Shown here piece by piece: positions 53,919 through 61,398 of a DNA stretch of 64,000 nucleotides. The translations under genes were made by a program, and so were the position numbers. The notes beneath the pieces are model-generated. The model did no database searches and was not told the origin of the DNA. It was given only the letters and a program-made list of their open reading frames with translations. Origin of the DNA: WHTK01 sp965197795 (lineage in GTDB: Bacteria > Chloroflexota > Dehalococcoidia > DSTF01 > WHTK01); the NCBI GenBank assembly GCA_965197795.1, contig OZ240228.1, positions 930,001-994,000 of the forward strand, read 5' to 3'. Each line of letters opens with the position of its first letter. The stretch's first letter is position 1.

Positions 53919-55792
53919 CCGCGCCTCAAGAGACGTTCGTCGCCGCGCCGCATCGTGATGTGACGGCGGTCCAGCTCCTCGAGAAAAGGCTGGACGTAGC
54001 GGCGGGAGCTACCGAGCAAATCCCTGACCTGCGCCATCGTGATCGTCTCCTGCGTCTGCAGGGCTGCGACGACCTTCTCGGTCATCTCGTCGAAGGCCTC
54101 ACGCGTGAAGGTGATTCCGGCGAAGTCCACGATCCGGTCGGAGTCTACGAGATAGGCAACCACGTCCTCCGACGGTCGGCCCTCGGGTGGCGGTGAGTAG
54201 GGATCGGTGCGCAAAATCGCCAAGAAGCCGTCGGCTGCCGTTTGCTGGGCCGGGGAAAGCTGCGGCGACCAGCCGGGAAGGCTGATGGCGCTACCGGCGT
54301 CGGCCACGTCCTCTCGCGAGACCATGACATTCAGCGCGGCCGTAAAGAGCCGTTGCGGCAAGCCGAGGCGGCTGCGCAGCTCCTCGCGGCTCATACCGGC
54401 GCGCAGCGGATTTTGCTGCATGAAAGCCTCGAGGGCGGACTGCCCTGCCAGGCGCAACCGTTCGAAGCCACCGGCTGTGTAGGCCGTACGCCCGTCTCCT
54501 TCGCCGAGCAGGACGATGCGCCCCGTACTGATCAGCAAGCCCACGGAGTCAGCGGCGATGTTGGCCGGGAGGTCGATTCGACTTAGGACGGTCCTCAGGT
54601 CCGCCGGCTCCGCGTTGGCGATGGCGGCGTAGACGACTTCCGCGGGGTCCCCGGTTTGCTGCCGCTCGAGCGCGGCGATGACGCCCGGCCGCCGGCGTGG
54701 ATGGCGCTTCGCCTGCGTTTCGACGATGATGCCGCCGCCCAGCGTGTCGTTGGCGTCGCGGATGATGAAGCGGTCGCCCTTGAGGACAGCGGTGGGCTTG
54801 TAGAGGCGTACCTGGGCCCAGGTTTCGTCACCCGGCAGCAGCTCATCGACTTCGAGCAGCCGCAATCGGGCGGGCGACTCGGCGGCGAGGCTATGAAACG
54901 TGACGTTCAGGTTGTGGCGCAATGGCCGGCCGATCGACTCCAGCGCCTTGAATCGCACGTCGACAGCCTCGGAAGGCCGCAGCCAGCCCGGCGTCGTGAC
55001 GACCTGGCCGCGCGAAAGTTGCTCCGGCTCCAGGTTGGCCAGGTTGGCCGCCGTGCGCGTGCCAGGCTGCGATTGCTCCATCTTGCTGTGGTGCGTCTGA
55101 ATACCGCGTACTCGGCTGCGCAACGATGTGACGTGACCGCCCTCCACGGCGGGGACGATCTCGACGTCCTGGCCGACGCTGAGGGCGCCGTCGATCAGCG
55201 TGCCGGTGACGACCGTGCCGAAGCCGGCGACGGTGAAGACGCGGTCGATGGGAAGTCGCGGGCGGCCGAGGTCACGCTTCGGCTCCGTCTCGGCCAGCCT
55301 CTGTTCAATAACCCGCAGCAGTTCGTCGACGCCGTCGCGCGTGACCGCTGAGCAGCGCACCAGCGGCGAGCCCTCCAGCGTCGTCCCACCGATGACGTCC
55401 TCAACGTCCGCCGCGACGAGGTCGAGGAAATCGGGCTCAACGAGGTCGGACTTGCTGACGACGATCACGCCGCGCTGTACGCCGAGCAGGTCGAGGATGG
55501 CGAGGTGCTCTCGCGTCTGCGGCATGACGCCCTCGTCCGCCGCGATCACGAGCAGCGCCAGGTCGATGCCGCCGACGCCCGCCAGCATGTTCTTGACGAA
55601 GCGCTCGTGGCCCGGCACGTCGACGATGCTGACCTCAATGCCGCCGGGCAGCTGCAGCCAGGCGAAGCCGAGGTCGATGGTCATGCCGCGGTCCTTCTCC
55701 TCCTGGAGACGGTCCGGGTCGATGCCGCTCAGCGCCTTCACTAGGGCCGACTTGCCGTGGTCGACGTGGCCGGCGGTGCCTATGACGAACAT
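53915..55792 (-). CDS. selB: Selenocysteine-specific elongation factor SelB
   Basis: 625 residues, a normal SelB length. The GTPase domain starts FVIGTAGHVDHGKSALVKAL (P-loop), with DRLQEEKDRGMTIDLGFAWL (switch I), SIVDVPGHERFVKNMLAG (G3) and VSKSDL (G4). EF-Tu-like barrels follow (FTVAGFGTVVTGTLIDGALS). The C-terminal third holds winged helices (TITMAQVRDLLGSSRRYVQP, LEELDRRHITMRRGDERLL) that bind the SECIS RNA. It delivers Sec-tRNA to UGA codons marked by SECIS. It converges with selD and lies next to the tRNA-Sec fragment, so the whole machinery is clustered except selA, which is not in the window. Confidence 0.93.
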   Translation of the reverse strand: MFVIGTAGHVDHGKSALVKALSGIDPDRLQEEKDRGMTIDLGFAWLQLPGGIEVSIVDVPGHERFVKNMLAGVGGIDLALLVIAADEGVMPQTREHLAILDLLGVQRGVIVVSKSDLVEPDFLDLVAADVEDVIGGTTLEGSPLVRCSAVTRDGVDELLRVIEQRLAETEPKRDLGRPRLPIDRVFTVAGFGTVVTGTLIDGALSVGQDVEIVPAVEGGHVTSLRSRVRGIQTHHSKMEQSQPGTRTAANLANLEPEQLSRGQVVTTPGWLRPSEAVDVRFKALESIGRPLRHNLNVTFHSLAAESPARLRLLEVDELLPGDETWAQVRLYKPTAVLKGDRFIIRDANDTLGGGIIVETQAKRHPRRRPGVIAALERQQTGDPAEVVYAAIANAEPADLRTVLSRIDLPANIAADSVGLLISTGRIVLLGEGDGRTAYTAGGFERLRLAGQSALEAFMQQNPLRAGMSREELRSRLGLPQRLFTAALNVMVSREDVADAGSAISLPGWSPQLSPAQQTAADGFLAILRTDPYSPPPEGRPSEDVVAYLVDSDRIVDFAGITFTREAFDEMTEKVVAALQTQETITMAQVRDLLGSSRRYVQPFLEELDRRHITMRRGDERLLRRG

Positions 55793-56012
55793 GGGGAGAT
55801 TGTAATCGCAGTCGGCAGCCCGGGAACCGAGTAAACCTGCCGTAAGGCCCGCTTAGAAGCCTTGCTCAGGCGAAGGCTCGATCGTAATTTGACAATCGCA
55901 TGGAGCAGTTGAGTTCACCAGTCTCGAATTGGATAAGTTTGCCGGGGCCTCGTACGGGCTACTGCATCGACAATGACGCCCTGGTCTGGCTAAAGCAGAC
56001 GATGGTGGCCAT
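55793..56012. other. Divergent gap between selB and aquaporin
   Basis: 220 bases with no ORF or strong site that I can support; both flanking genes are transcribed outward from it, so their promoters should lie here. Confidence 0.35.
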
Positions 56013-56726
56013 ATGATCTCGATAACGACGCTCTTCGCGCGCCGCGAGCCACCGCTGCTCGGCGTGCCGCTGCCGCTGCGCCTGACGGCCGAGATGATCG
56101 GCGTGACGTTGCTGGTCTGCTTCGGTCCGGGCGCCGCCGTCGTCTCCGCCTACAGCGGCGACACGATACAGCTGGAAGGCATCGCCGCGGCAAACGGCAT
56201 CATCATCATGGCGTTGATCTACGCCCTCGGCCACGTTTCCGGCGCTCACTTCAATCCCGGCGTGACGATCGCCTTCGCGCTGTTCCGGCACTTCCAGCCG
56301 AGAGAGGTGGCGCCATACATCCTTGCGCAGTTTGTGGGAGCGATCATCGGCGCCGCCATTCTCTGGGCGCTATTCGGTGACGCCGTCGAGAGCGGCGTGA
56401 CCGTGCCTTCGGGAAGCGACGCTCAGGCGATCGGCATGGAGATCGTGCTGACCTTCTTGCTGATGTTCGTGATCACGGCGGTGGCGACAGACGTTCGCGC
56501 CACGGGCGCTGCGGCCGCAATCGCCATCGGAGCCACCGTGGGGCTCGACGTGCTGGTCGGCGGGCCGATCACCGGCGGGTCGATGAACCCGGCGCGTAGC
56601 CTTGGCCCCGCGGTGGTCTCGGGCGAGATCGACGCTCTGTGGATCTACCTCGTCGCGCCGCCGATTGGGGCAATCCTGGGAGCCTGCGCGTACACGCTGG
56701 TGCGCGCCGACCACGAGGAAGACTGA
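56013..56726 (+). CDS. MIP family channel (aquaporin/glycerol facilitator-like)
   Basis: 237 residues with six membrane helices and two half-helix loops: GHVSGAHFNPGVTIAFAL (NPG instead of the first NPA) and PITGGSMNPARSLGPAVVSG (NPA). The opening LTAEMIGVTLLVCFGPGAAV has the conserved AE of MIP proteins. The arginine after the second NPA is part of the selectivity filter. It would pass water, glycerol or a small neutral solute such as arsenite or hydrogen selenide; the last is only speculation from the selenium neighbours. The tRNA-Sec fragment starts 45 bases downstream on the same strand. Confidence 0.85.
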   Translation: MISITTLFARREPPLLGVPLPLRLTAEMIGVTLLVCFGPGAAVVSAYSGDTIQLEGIAAANGIIIMALIYALGHVSGAHFNPGVTIAFALFRHFQPREVAPYILAQFVGAIIGAAILWALFGDAVESGVTVPSGSDAQAIGMEIVLTFLLMFVITAVATDVRATGAAAAIAIGATVGLDVLVGGPITGGSMNPARSLGPAVVSGEIDALWIYLVAPPIGAILGACAYTLVRADHEED

Positions 56727-56770
56727 GGGGCGTAGTTACCGCTGAAGTGGCCTGCCAGTAAGCTACGCGT

Positions 56771-56815
56771 GGGAGTGGATGGGGCCCGGTGGCTTCTGCG
56801 GTCTTCAAAACCGAC
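56771..56815 (+). tRNA. selC: tRNA-Sec, 5' half only
   Basis: The first half of a Sec tRNA is visible. The 8-nt 5' acceptor strand is GGGAGTGG (56771-56778). The 6-bp D stem with a 4-nt loop (GGGGCC-CGGT-GGCTTC, 56781-56796) is the Sec-tRNA hallmark. The anticodon loop CTTCAAA (56803-56809) contains anticodon UCA, closed by CGGT/ACCG. After 56813 the sequence no longer pairs and no variable arm, T-arm (TTCGA) or 3' acceptor strand follows. The break coincides with the left edge of a prophage remnant. As it stands this copy cannot make a tRNA. Confidence 0.8.
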
Positions 56816-56917
56816 AACCGCCTTAACAAAGCTCACCAACGAGCAACGTTTTCTGCCCCCGTAGATTCAATTTCCGCCCTAACTGTTCACCGAAATACCA
56901 ACTAGAAACAGCCGTTA

Positions 56918-56951
56918 CTAACCTCGAGGTTAGCAAACAGGTTAGCAATTA
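56918..56951. repeat. Palindrome plus tandem 12-mers at the element's left end
   Basis: CTAACCTCGAGGTTAG (56918-56933) is a perfect 16-base palindrome. Its right half begins two tandem 12-mers, GGTTAGCAAACA and GGTTAGCAATTA (56928-56951). The sequence is AT-richer than the flanks. Possible integrase/recombination arm sites or a repressor operator. Confidence 0.5.
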
Positions 56952-57089
56952 TTAAGGTGACGTTGCATTTGATGACTGTCTACTGCGGAGCGCCGGCGAC
57001 AAAGATAGACCACGTGATTAGGTTCTTCTTGGCAACCCCTGTGCAGCCGAAGCTAGACGCCTCCAACTGCCCACTCCTACCCTCGGTGC

Positions 57090-57605
57090 ATGGCCGACGA
57101 CATGCAACCTGGTGCAACGGAGACAGATTCCCACCAGCTCGAATTCATGCTTTGGTGTTGCATCCCGGAAGCGGAGCGCGAACCGAAGGCGCTCAGCGCC
57201 TACGCGACGCAGCACGGCTTGGACCGGGTGACGCTATGGCGCTGGCGTCAGCAGCCAGGCTTCGCGGATCAGCTGCTGGCGCTCAAGTGGTCGCTGGTCA
57301 AAGCGTCTGACGTGGGGCGCATCATGGACGCCCAGGTCAGGAAGGCCGTGCGAGGCAACACCGCTGCCGCCGATTGGGTCTTCCGCGTGCTGGGCCTGCG
57401 GGCGGGCTCTGGCCGCGACGACGAAGGCAACACCGCACCTGACGGCGCTTTGGCCGGCGCGCAGGCTACGGCGTCCGTGCTCAACGTCTACGTTGACGGC
57501 CAGCACCTCGAAGAGGAGAACGCGCGGCGGGCCGGTGCAAGGGTCTTCATGGGTCAGTTTCGCGTCCTGCCTGAGTCGACGGTCCAAGAGGCCTCGCATG
57601 GCTGA
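57090..57605 (+). CDS. TerS-like (small terminase/HTH) phage protein
   Basis: 171 residues with a homeodomain-like N-terminus: LSAYATQHGLDRVTLWRWRQ followed by PGFADQLLAL, matching phage proteins of the phBC6A51-type helix-turn-helix that sit where TerS is expected. The central AVRGNTAAADWVFRVLGLRA is typical of such proteins. It lies upstream of TerL with three small genes between. It would recognise the phage pac/cos DNA. ATG 57090 has no strong ribosome site. Confidence 0.65.
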   Translation: MADDMQPGATETDSHQLEFMLWCCIPEAEREPKALSAYATQHGLDRVTLWRWRQQPGFADQLLALKWSLVKASDVGRIMDAQVRKAVRGNTAAADWVFRVLGLRAGSGRDDEGNTAPDGALAGAQATASVLNVYVDGQHLEEENARRAGARVFMGQFRVLPESTVQEASHG

Positions 57606-57795
57606 GCAAGACAGGCCCGATGAGCGCCACGCGAACGCCGTGCCGTCTCAGCGCCACGACACGGACTGCGCCTGCAACTTCTGCTTGGCGTGGTTCTCGG
57701 CGGGTGTCTGCGGCACGGGCCGCTGCCGCCGCTGCACCAACCTCATCGACCGGCACCAACTCGACGCGCAGGGGCGGGTGATCGCATGCCCTTGA
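57598..57795 (+). CDS. Small cysteine-rich phage protein
   Basis: 65 residues starting at ATG 57598, overlapping the TerS-like stop by 8 bases. Cysteines in CACNFC and CGTGRCRRC suggest a zinc finger. Unknown function, typical of phage early-packaging gaps. Confidence 0.5.
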   Translation: MAEQDRPDERHANAVPSQRHDTDCACNFCLAWFSAGVCGTGRCRRCTNLIDRHQLDAQGRVIACP

Positions 57796-57893
57796 TGCTG
57801 GCCATCAACGTTGGCGAATGCTTCCTTTGCACGATGGTCGGCGTGGCGGTCGCCTTCGGTTTCATGGCGCTGCTGGACGACAGGCGAGGTTAG
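57786..57893 (+). CDS. 35-residue phage membrane peptide
   Basis: ATG 57786 overlaps the preceding stop by 10 bases. It encodes MPLMLAINVGECFLCTMVGV, AVAFGFMALL, a single membrane segment, and stops directly before the next ATG (TAGATG). Unknown role. Confidence 0.45.
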   Translation: MPLMLAINVGECFLCTMVGVAVAFGFMALLDDRRG

Positions 57894-58352
57894 ATGATCC
57901 ACATCACCGACTGGCGCATGATCGGCACAGTGCTCGGCGACCTGCCGCCGCGAACCGTCTGCATGCGTCGCCTGGAGCTGCTGCCGCGACACGTTCAGGT
58001 CATCGCTACCGACCTGAACTGCGACTACGACACGCGAAGCCAGCTCTGTGATGAGTGCTTGGCCGGGCTGACGCTGGAGCACCTCGCTGCTCGCGACCAG
58101 GGCCACCCTATCGAAGAGCCGAGCTACGGTCTGCGGTTGCACATCGAGGATTTGAACGGCGAGCAGCTCCAGCACCGCGTCCTGACTAGGCTCTGCGGCG
58201 TCTCCGACGTGCAGGCCGTCGCGTGCTGGTTCCCGGAAGGGCGCCACCGGAACCAAGACCCGCCCGTGCATCTCTGCCCCGACTGCGCCGAACGGTACAG
58301 CCCAGCGGTGCAGCTCGCCGCCTACAGGGCTCGAGCAAAGGTGCTGACTTGA
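57894..58352 (+). CDS. Phage protein with two CxxC pairs
   Basis: 152 residues, starting immediately after the previous stop. CDEC (about residue 52) and CPDC (about residue 128) may bind zinc. It overlaps the TerL start (TTGA), indicating a tightly packed phage operon. Family unknown. Confidence 0.5.
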   Translation: MIHITDWRMIGTVLGDLPPRTVCMRRLELLPRHVQVIATDLNCDYDTRSQLCDECLAGLTLEHLAARDQGHPIEEPSYGLRLHIEDLNGEQLQHRVLTRLCGVSDVQAVACWFPEGRHRNQDPPVHLCPDCAERYSPAVQLAAYRARAKVLT

Positions 58353-59785
58353 CGACGGATACGCTTGCGCCACTGGCCGGCATCGACGAATTCACCGCCC
58401 GCGTCATTGCAGCGAGGGACGGCGACCTCGAAGCCTATGCCTGGGCCGTCCATAACCGGCCCGTGGAGCCTTACCAGCTGTGGTGGGCCGAGCTTCTCGA
58501 AACCGAGGACCGCGTTGTTCTCGTCTGCCCGCCCGACACCTTCAAGTCAACCACGGTGCAATGGCTGGTGGAGCGAGCCGCGGGACGCGACCCCGAGAGC
58601 TCAACTCTTTGGCTGATGAACGCCAAGACGCAGTCGGAAGACCGGCTCGTAACGATGGGCCAGACCATGGCGCAGAACCCCGTATACCGCGCCGCCTTCG
58701 GCGTCGAACCCGACTACGCGCGTGGCTGGAACAAGTCGCAGCTCTTCCTCAAGCGCACCACGGTGCGGCCCGACCCGACGGTCATGGCGACAGGATTCCT
58801 CGGCGCATACCAGGGCTTTCACTTCAAGCGCATCGTCATTGACGACCCCAGCGACCAGGACGACGTGCGCAGCCCTGTTGTCATGGTCGCGCAGCGCGAG
58901 AGGCTGCGCGGCGTGCTCAAAGACCGCGTGGAGGCGGGAGGCTCGATCGACGCGATCTTCACCCGATGGGGCGAGAGTGACCTGCTCGCGACCTTCATCG
59001 ACATGGGCTTCCGCGTCGTCCAGATGCCGATGCTGGCTGACTACCCGTGGGGGCCGACGATCAGCAACACGCGCTTCCCGATTGAGCGCATGGCCCAGCT
59101 CAAACAGGAGTCCGGCGACGTGCTCTTCAACCTCACGTATATGTGCGACACGTCAGCCGTCAGCGGCCACCTCATCAAGCGCGAGCACCTGCGCTGGTGG
59201 GATAGCTCCATGCTGCCTGAAGTGCCGCTGCCGCTCTTCGTCGCGGTCGACCCGGCTGCGAGCCTCAAGACAAGCGCCGGCCGCAGCGCGATCGCCACGG
59301 TGGGCTTCGACTACAGGACGCGGCGCATGTTCCTCGTTGACCTGTGGCAGGCCCGCGTCGAAGTCCCCGACCTGCGAAAGGAGATCATCCGCCGCTACCG
59401 GACAACGGCTGGCGTCGTGGGCATCGGACTCGAGACCGTCGCCTTCCAACTCTCGCTGATGCAGGACTTAGCGCGACAGGAAATGCTGCCCCTGCGGGAG
59501 ATTCCCTACCGAACCCGGCGCCAGGTGCAAGCAAGGGCGCTGGGCATCGACAAAGACAAGACTTCACGGGCGCTCTACCTCGACCAGCTCCTCACCAGTG
59601 GCCGGCTCTACTTGCCGCGCGGCCTTCCGACCTGGGATGGGGTGAGCTTCGAAACCGAGCTGCTGAACTACGGGCGCGAGGGCAACCGCCACCACGACGA
59701 CGGCCCGGACGCTATCGCCTTCGCCTGCGCTCTGGCCGAAGCGACAGTGCCACGCGGCGGCAAGACAGATATTCAGGGCTGGTGA
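58349..59785 (+). CDS. Phage terminase large subunit
   Basis: 478 residues from TTG 58349, overlapping the previous stop by 4 bases. The ATPase part has VVLVCPPDTFKSTTVQWLVE (a Walker A with K-S/T), TLWLMNAKTQSEDRL, and FKRIVIDDPSDQDDV with the Walker B acidic residues. The nuclease part has LFVAVDPAASLKTSAGRSAI (first metal aspartate), VGIGLETVAFQ and NRHHDDGPDAIAFACALAE (last metal aspartates). It cuts and pumps phage DNA into the head. All motifs look intact even though the element is truncated. Confidence 0.85.
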   Translation: MTTDTLAPLAGIDEFTARVIAARDGDLEAYAWAVHNRPVEPYQLWWAELLETEDRVVLVCPPDTFKSTTVQWLVERAAGRDPESSTLWLMNAKTQSEDRLVTMGQTMAQNPVYRAAFGVEPDYARGWNKSQLFLKRTTVRPDPTVMATGFLGAYQGFHFKRIVIDDPSDQDDVRSPVVMVAQRERLRGVLKDRVEAGGSIDAIFTRWGESDLLATFIDMGFRVVQMPMLADYPWGPTISNTRFPIERMAQLKQESGDVLFNLTYMCDTSAVSGHLIKREHLRWWDSSMLPEVPLPLFVAVDPAASLKTSAGRSAIATVGFDYRTRRMFLVDLWQARVEVPDLRKEIIRRYRTTAGVVGIGLETVAFQLSLMQDLARQEMLPLREIPYRTRRQVQARALGIDKDKTSRALYLDQLLTSGRLYLPRGLPTWDGVSFETELLNYGREGNRHHDDGPDAIAFACALAEATVPRGGKTDIQGW

Positions 59786-59787
59786 CC

Positions 59788-60245
59788 ATGAAGCGAAGCG
59801 ACATGCCTCGGAGTCCGCTGCTGCCGACCTGTACCCGCTGCGAGGCGAACATGGTGCGCGACGGCGATACGTGGGTCTGTCTCGCCTGTGGGGACGTGCC
59901 GGCGGCGAATCGCGACACACGAGACCCATTCGATCAGCTCGTCGAGGCCCATCAGCGTTGCGAGGCCTGGCTGGTGCGACTGATCGGCGACCTGATTCCT
60001 ATCGCGCAGGGCGTGCACGTCAAAGACCCTGAGCGCAAGGCCCGCCAGCAAAAGGCCGTGAGAATCATCAGGGCACGGCGCGCCCAGCTTCGCCGTGTGC
60101 GGTCGTCGCTTGCCTGGCTGACGCGACCCGCGAACAATGCCAGGGGAGCCCCGGCCCACCTGTACTGCCCGCGGGCCACCACGCAGCGAGCAAAGCGCAC
60201 CGGGCTTGCATCGCCGCACGCAACGCCGCGCAGGAGGTCGCTTAA
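59788..60245 (+). CDS. Phage zinc-ribbon protein, probable late frameshift
   Basis: ATG 59788 starts 2 bases after the TerL stop. An N-terminal zinc ribbon (LPTCTRCEANMVRDGDTWVC, LACGD) precedes a helical region (VRIIRARRAQLRRVRSSLAW). The frame as read continues beyond the portal start. A shift near 60130 would instead end with HRACIAARNAAQEVA and TAA at 60243-60245, 2 bases before the portal ATG, the spacing expected in this operon. Function unknown. Confidence 0.45.
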
Positions 60246-60247
60246 CC

Positions 60248-60436
60248 ATGATTCCAGACGCCGCCTACGTCAGTTCCTTTCTCCAACGCAAGCAACAGGA
60301 GCTGCACGGCCTGCACACGAAGATGGCCGAAATGGAAGCCCTGCGTTACGGCGAGGACAAGATTGCCCTTCGCTCGGGCGAGCGACCGTCCGGCATTCAG
60401 GTTCGATCGCTTATGGCAGCCGACATGGTGGTTTAG
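60248..60436 (+). pseudogene. Phage portal protein, N-terminal 62 residues only
   Basis: ATG 60248 has AGGAGG upstream. The frame RKQQELHGLHTKMAEMEALR, YGEDKIALRSGERPSGIQVR and SLMAADMVV matches the start of tailed-phage portal proteins, then meets TAG at 60434-60436, where homologues continue for several hundred residues. This is the right boundary of the phage material. Confidence 0.6.
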
Positions 60437-60502
60437 ATTTCAGACTAGCGAAACCGGCCAAAGTCCGGTCCGTAGTCGAAACTGTGCCGACCCGTGCTTG
60501 AC

Positions 60503-61171
60503 CTAGGTTGAAATTTCCTGCGACGGCTCCAGTTCGGCTGAGATTCCCCATATGTCAGCGGCAAGCTCCTTACCCTGAACCGCAGCGAGTTCAGCCGCCT
60601 TGGCGCGATTGGCGCGGGCCGCATCGTACCGGGCCTCGGTCTGCTTCAAGCCAAGACCGTCAACTACACGAACACGCAGGTTGAAGTAAGCGCAGACCTG
60701 CACGATGTCGAGGATATCCCGGTCGGTCCAACCAACAACCCGCAGTCCTTGGATGTCCTCTTCGTTCATAGAGGCAGGCGCGATGGTCAGTTTCTCGACG
60801 TACTCGAGCATGGCACGCTCGGCGTCACTGAGATCCGCCTTACGCCAGTCGTTCTGGATGTTCTCGGACAACAGTTCGTCGCCGCCTTGTGAACGCAGGG
60901 CCCCTGCGTGGGCGACACTTCAATACTCACAACCTGTTGTCACCGAGGTGACCGTGGCGATCATTTCCCTCTGGGCCGTGGTCACCCGAGACTCACCACG
61001 CATGATCTCCCACATCAGATCTGCCGTGTGACGCATGGCCCTGGGGTTGAGGCTGTGTAGGTTGGGCGGCCCAGGAATTCGCTCTTGGCTGCGCTGCTGT
61101 TTGATGTGCTCGTAGACCTCCTGCAACTCGTCGTCTGCGGTCTCCTCAGTCATCGTCTTAATCCACGGCAT
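60503..61171 (-). CDS. AhpD-like (carboxymuconolactone decarboxylase fold) selenoprotein, CxxU
   Basis: 222 residues when TGA at 60922-60920 is read as Sec. ATG 61171 has GAGGG 5 bases upstream. The first part (ELQEVYEHIKQQRSQERIPG, PNLHSLNPRAMRHTADLMWE) leads to MIATVTSVTTG-C81-EY-U84-SVAHAGALRS, the AhpD active-site motif CxxC..H with Sec at the second cysteine. The second part (GWTDRDILDIVQVCAYFNLR, VRVVDGLGL) is the conserved AhpD/CMD C-terminus. The two pieces are in the same frame and neither is complete alone. A 7-bp SECIS-like hairpin follows. It would act as a peroxidase or peroxidase-linked thiol/selenol relay. It is divergent from the second selenoprotein. Confidence 0.85.
60893..60909 (-). 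promoter_or_regulatory. SECIS-like hairpin of the AhpD-like gene
   Basis: On the mRNA: ACGCAGG-GGC-CCTGCGT, a perfect 7-bp stem with loop GGC, starting 10 bases after the UGA. Confidence 0.6.
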
Positions 61172-61261
61172 CTTCGCCCTCACGATCATTGAAACACGAT
61201 GTTGTTCTGGGAATTATCTATGGATTGTAGATGTTTGTCTGCCGCACCAGTCGTGATTTCA

Positions 61262-61318
61262 AAGATGCAGCCCGCACTGGAACGGGTGCTGGGGCGGCGA
61301 GGGCTGCTGAAGGCGTAG
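61262..61318 (+). repeat. Kinase-family 3'-end remnant (copy 11)
   Basis: KMQPALERVLGRRGLLKA then TAG (61316-61318). It sits between the two divergent selenoprotein genes, 46 kb away from the other copies, in the same + orientation. Confidence 0.75.
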
Positions 61319-61398
61319 GTCACACGATTTGCTCATAGTGTTCGGCTCGAACTCATCGGAGACGGCTCTAATACCCGCGGGAATGCTAGGATTGAGCC

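Larger units (their letters stand above)
56814..60440. mobile_element. Truncated prophage (packaging module) at tRNA-Sec
   Basis: The segment runs from the breakpoint in the tRNA-Sec gene to a prematurely ended portal gene. It carries a TerS-like gene, small phage ORFs with start/stop overlaps, TerL and the first 60 codons of a portal protein, all on the + strand. There is no integrase, capsid or lysis gene, and I find no duplicated att core. It is a deletion derivative of a tailed-phage genome. Confidence 0.7.

Noticed and set aside
56957..57310. A 117-codon ORF at the left end of the phage remnant
   Set aside because: It overlaps the TerS-like gene in another frame, has no ribosome site and its C-terminal half is a shadow of that gene.
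60437..60502. The missing 3' half of tRNA-Sec at the right edge of the phage segment
   Set aside because: No T-arm (TTCGA context), no long variable arm and no strand complementary to GGGAGTGG could be found between the portal fragment and the AhpD-like gene.
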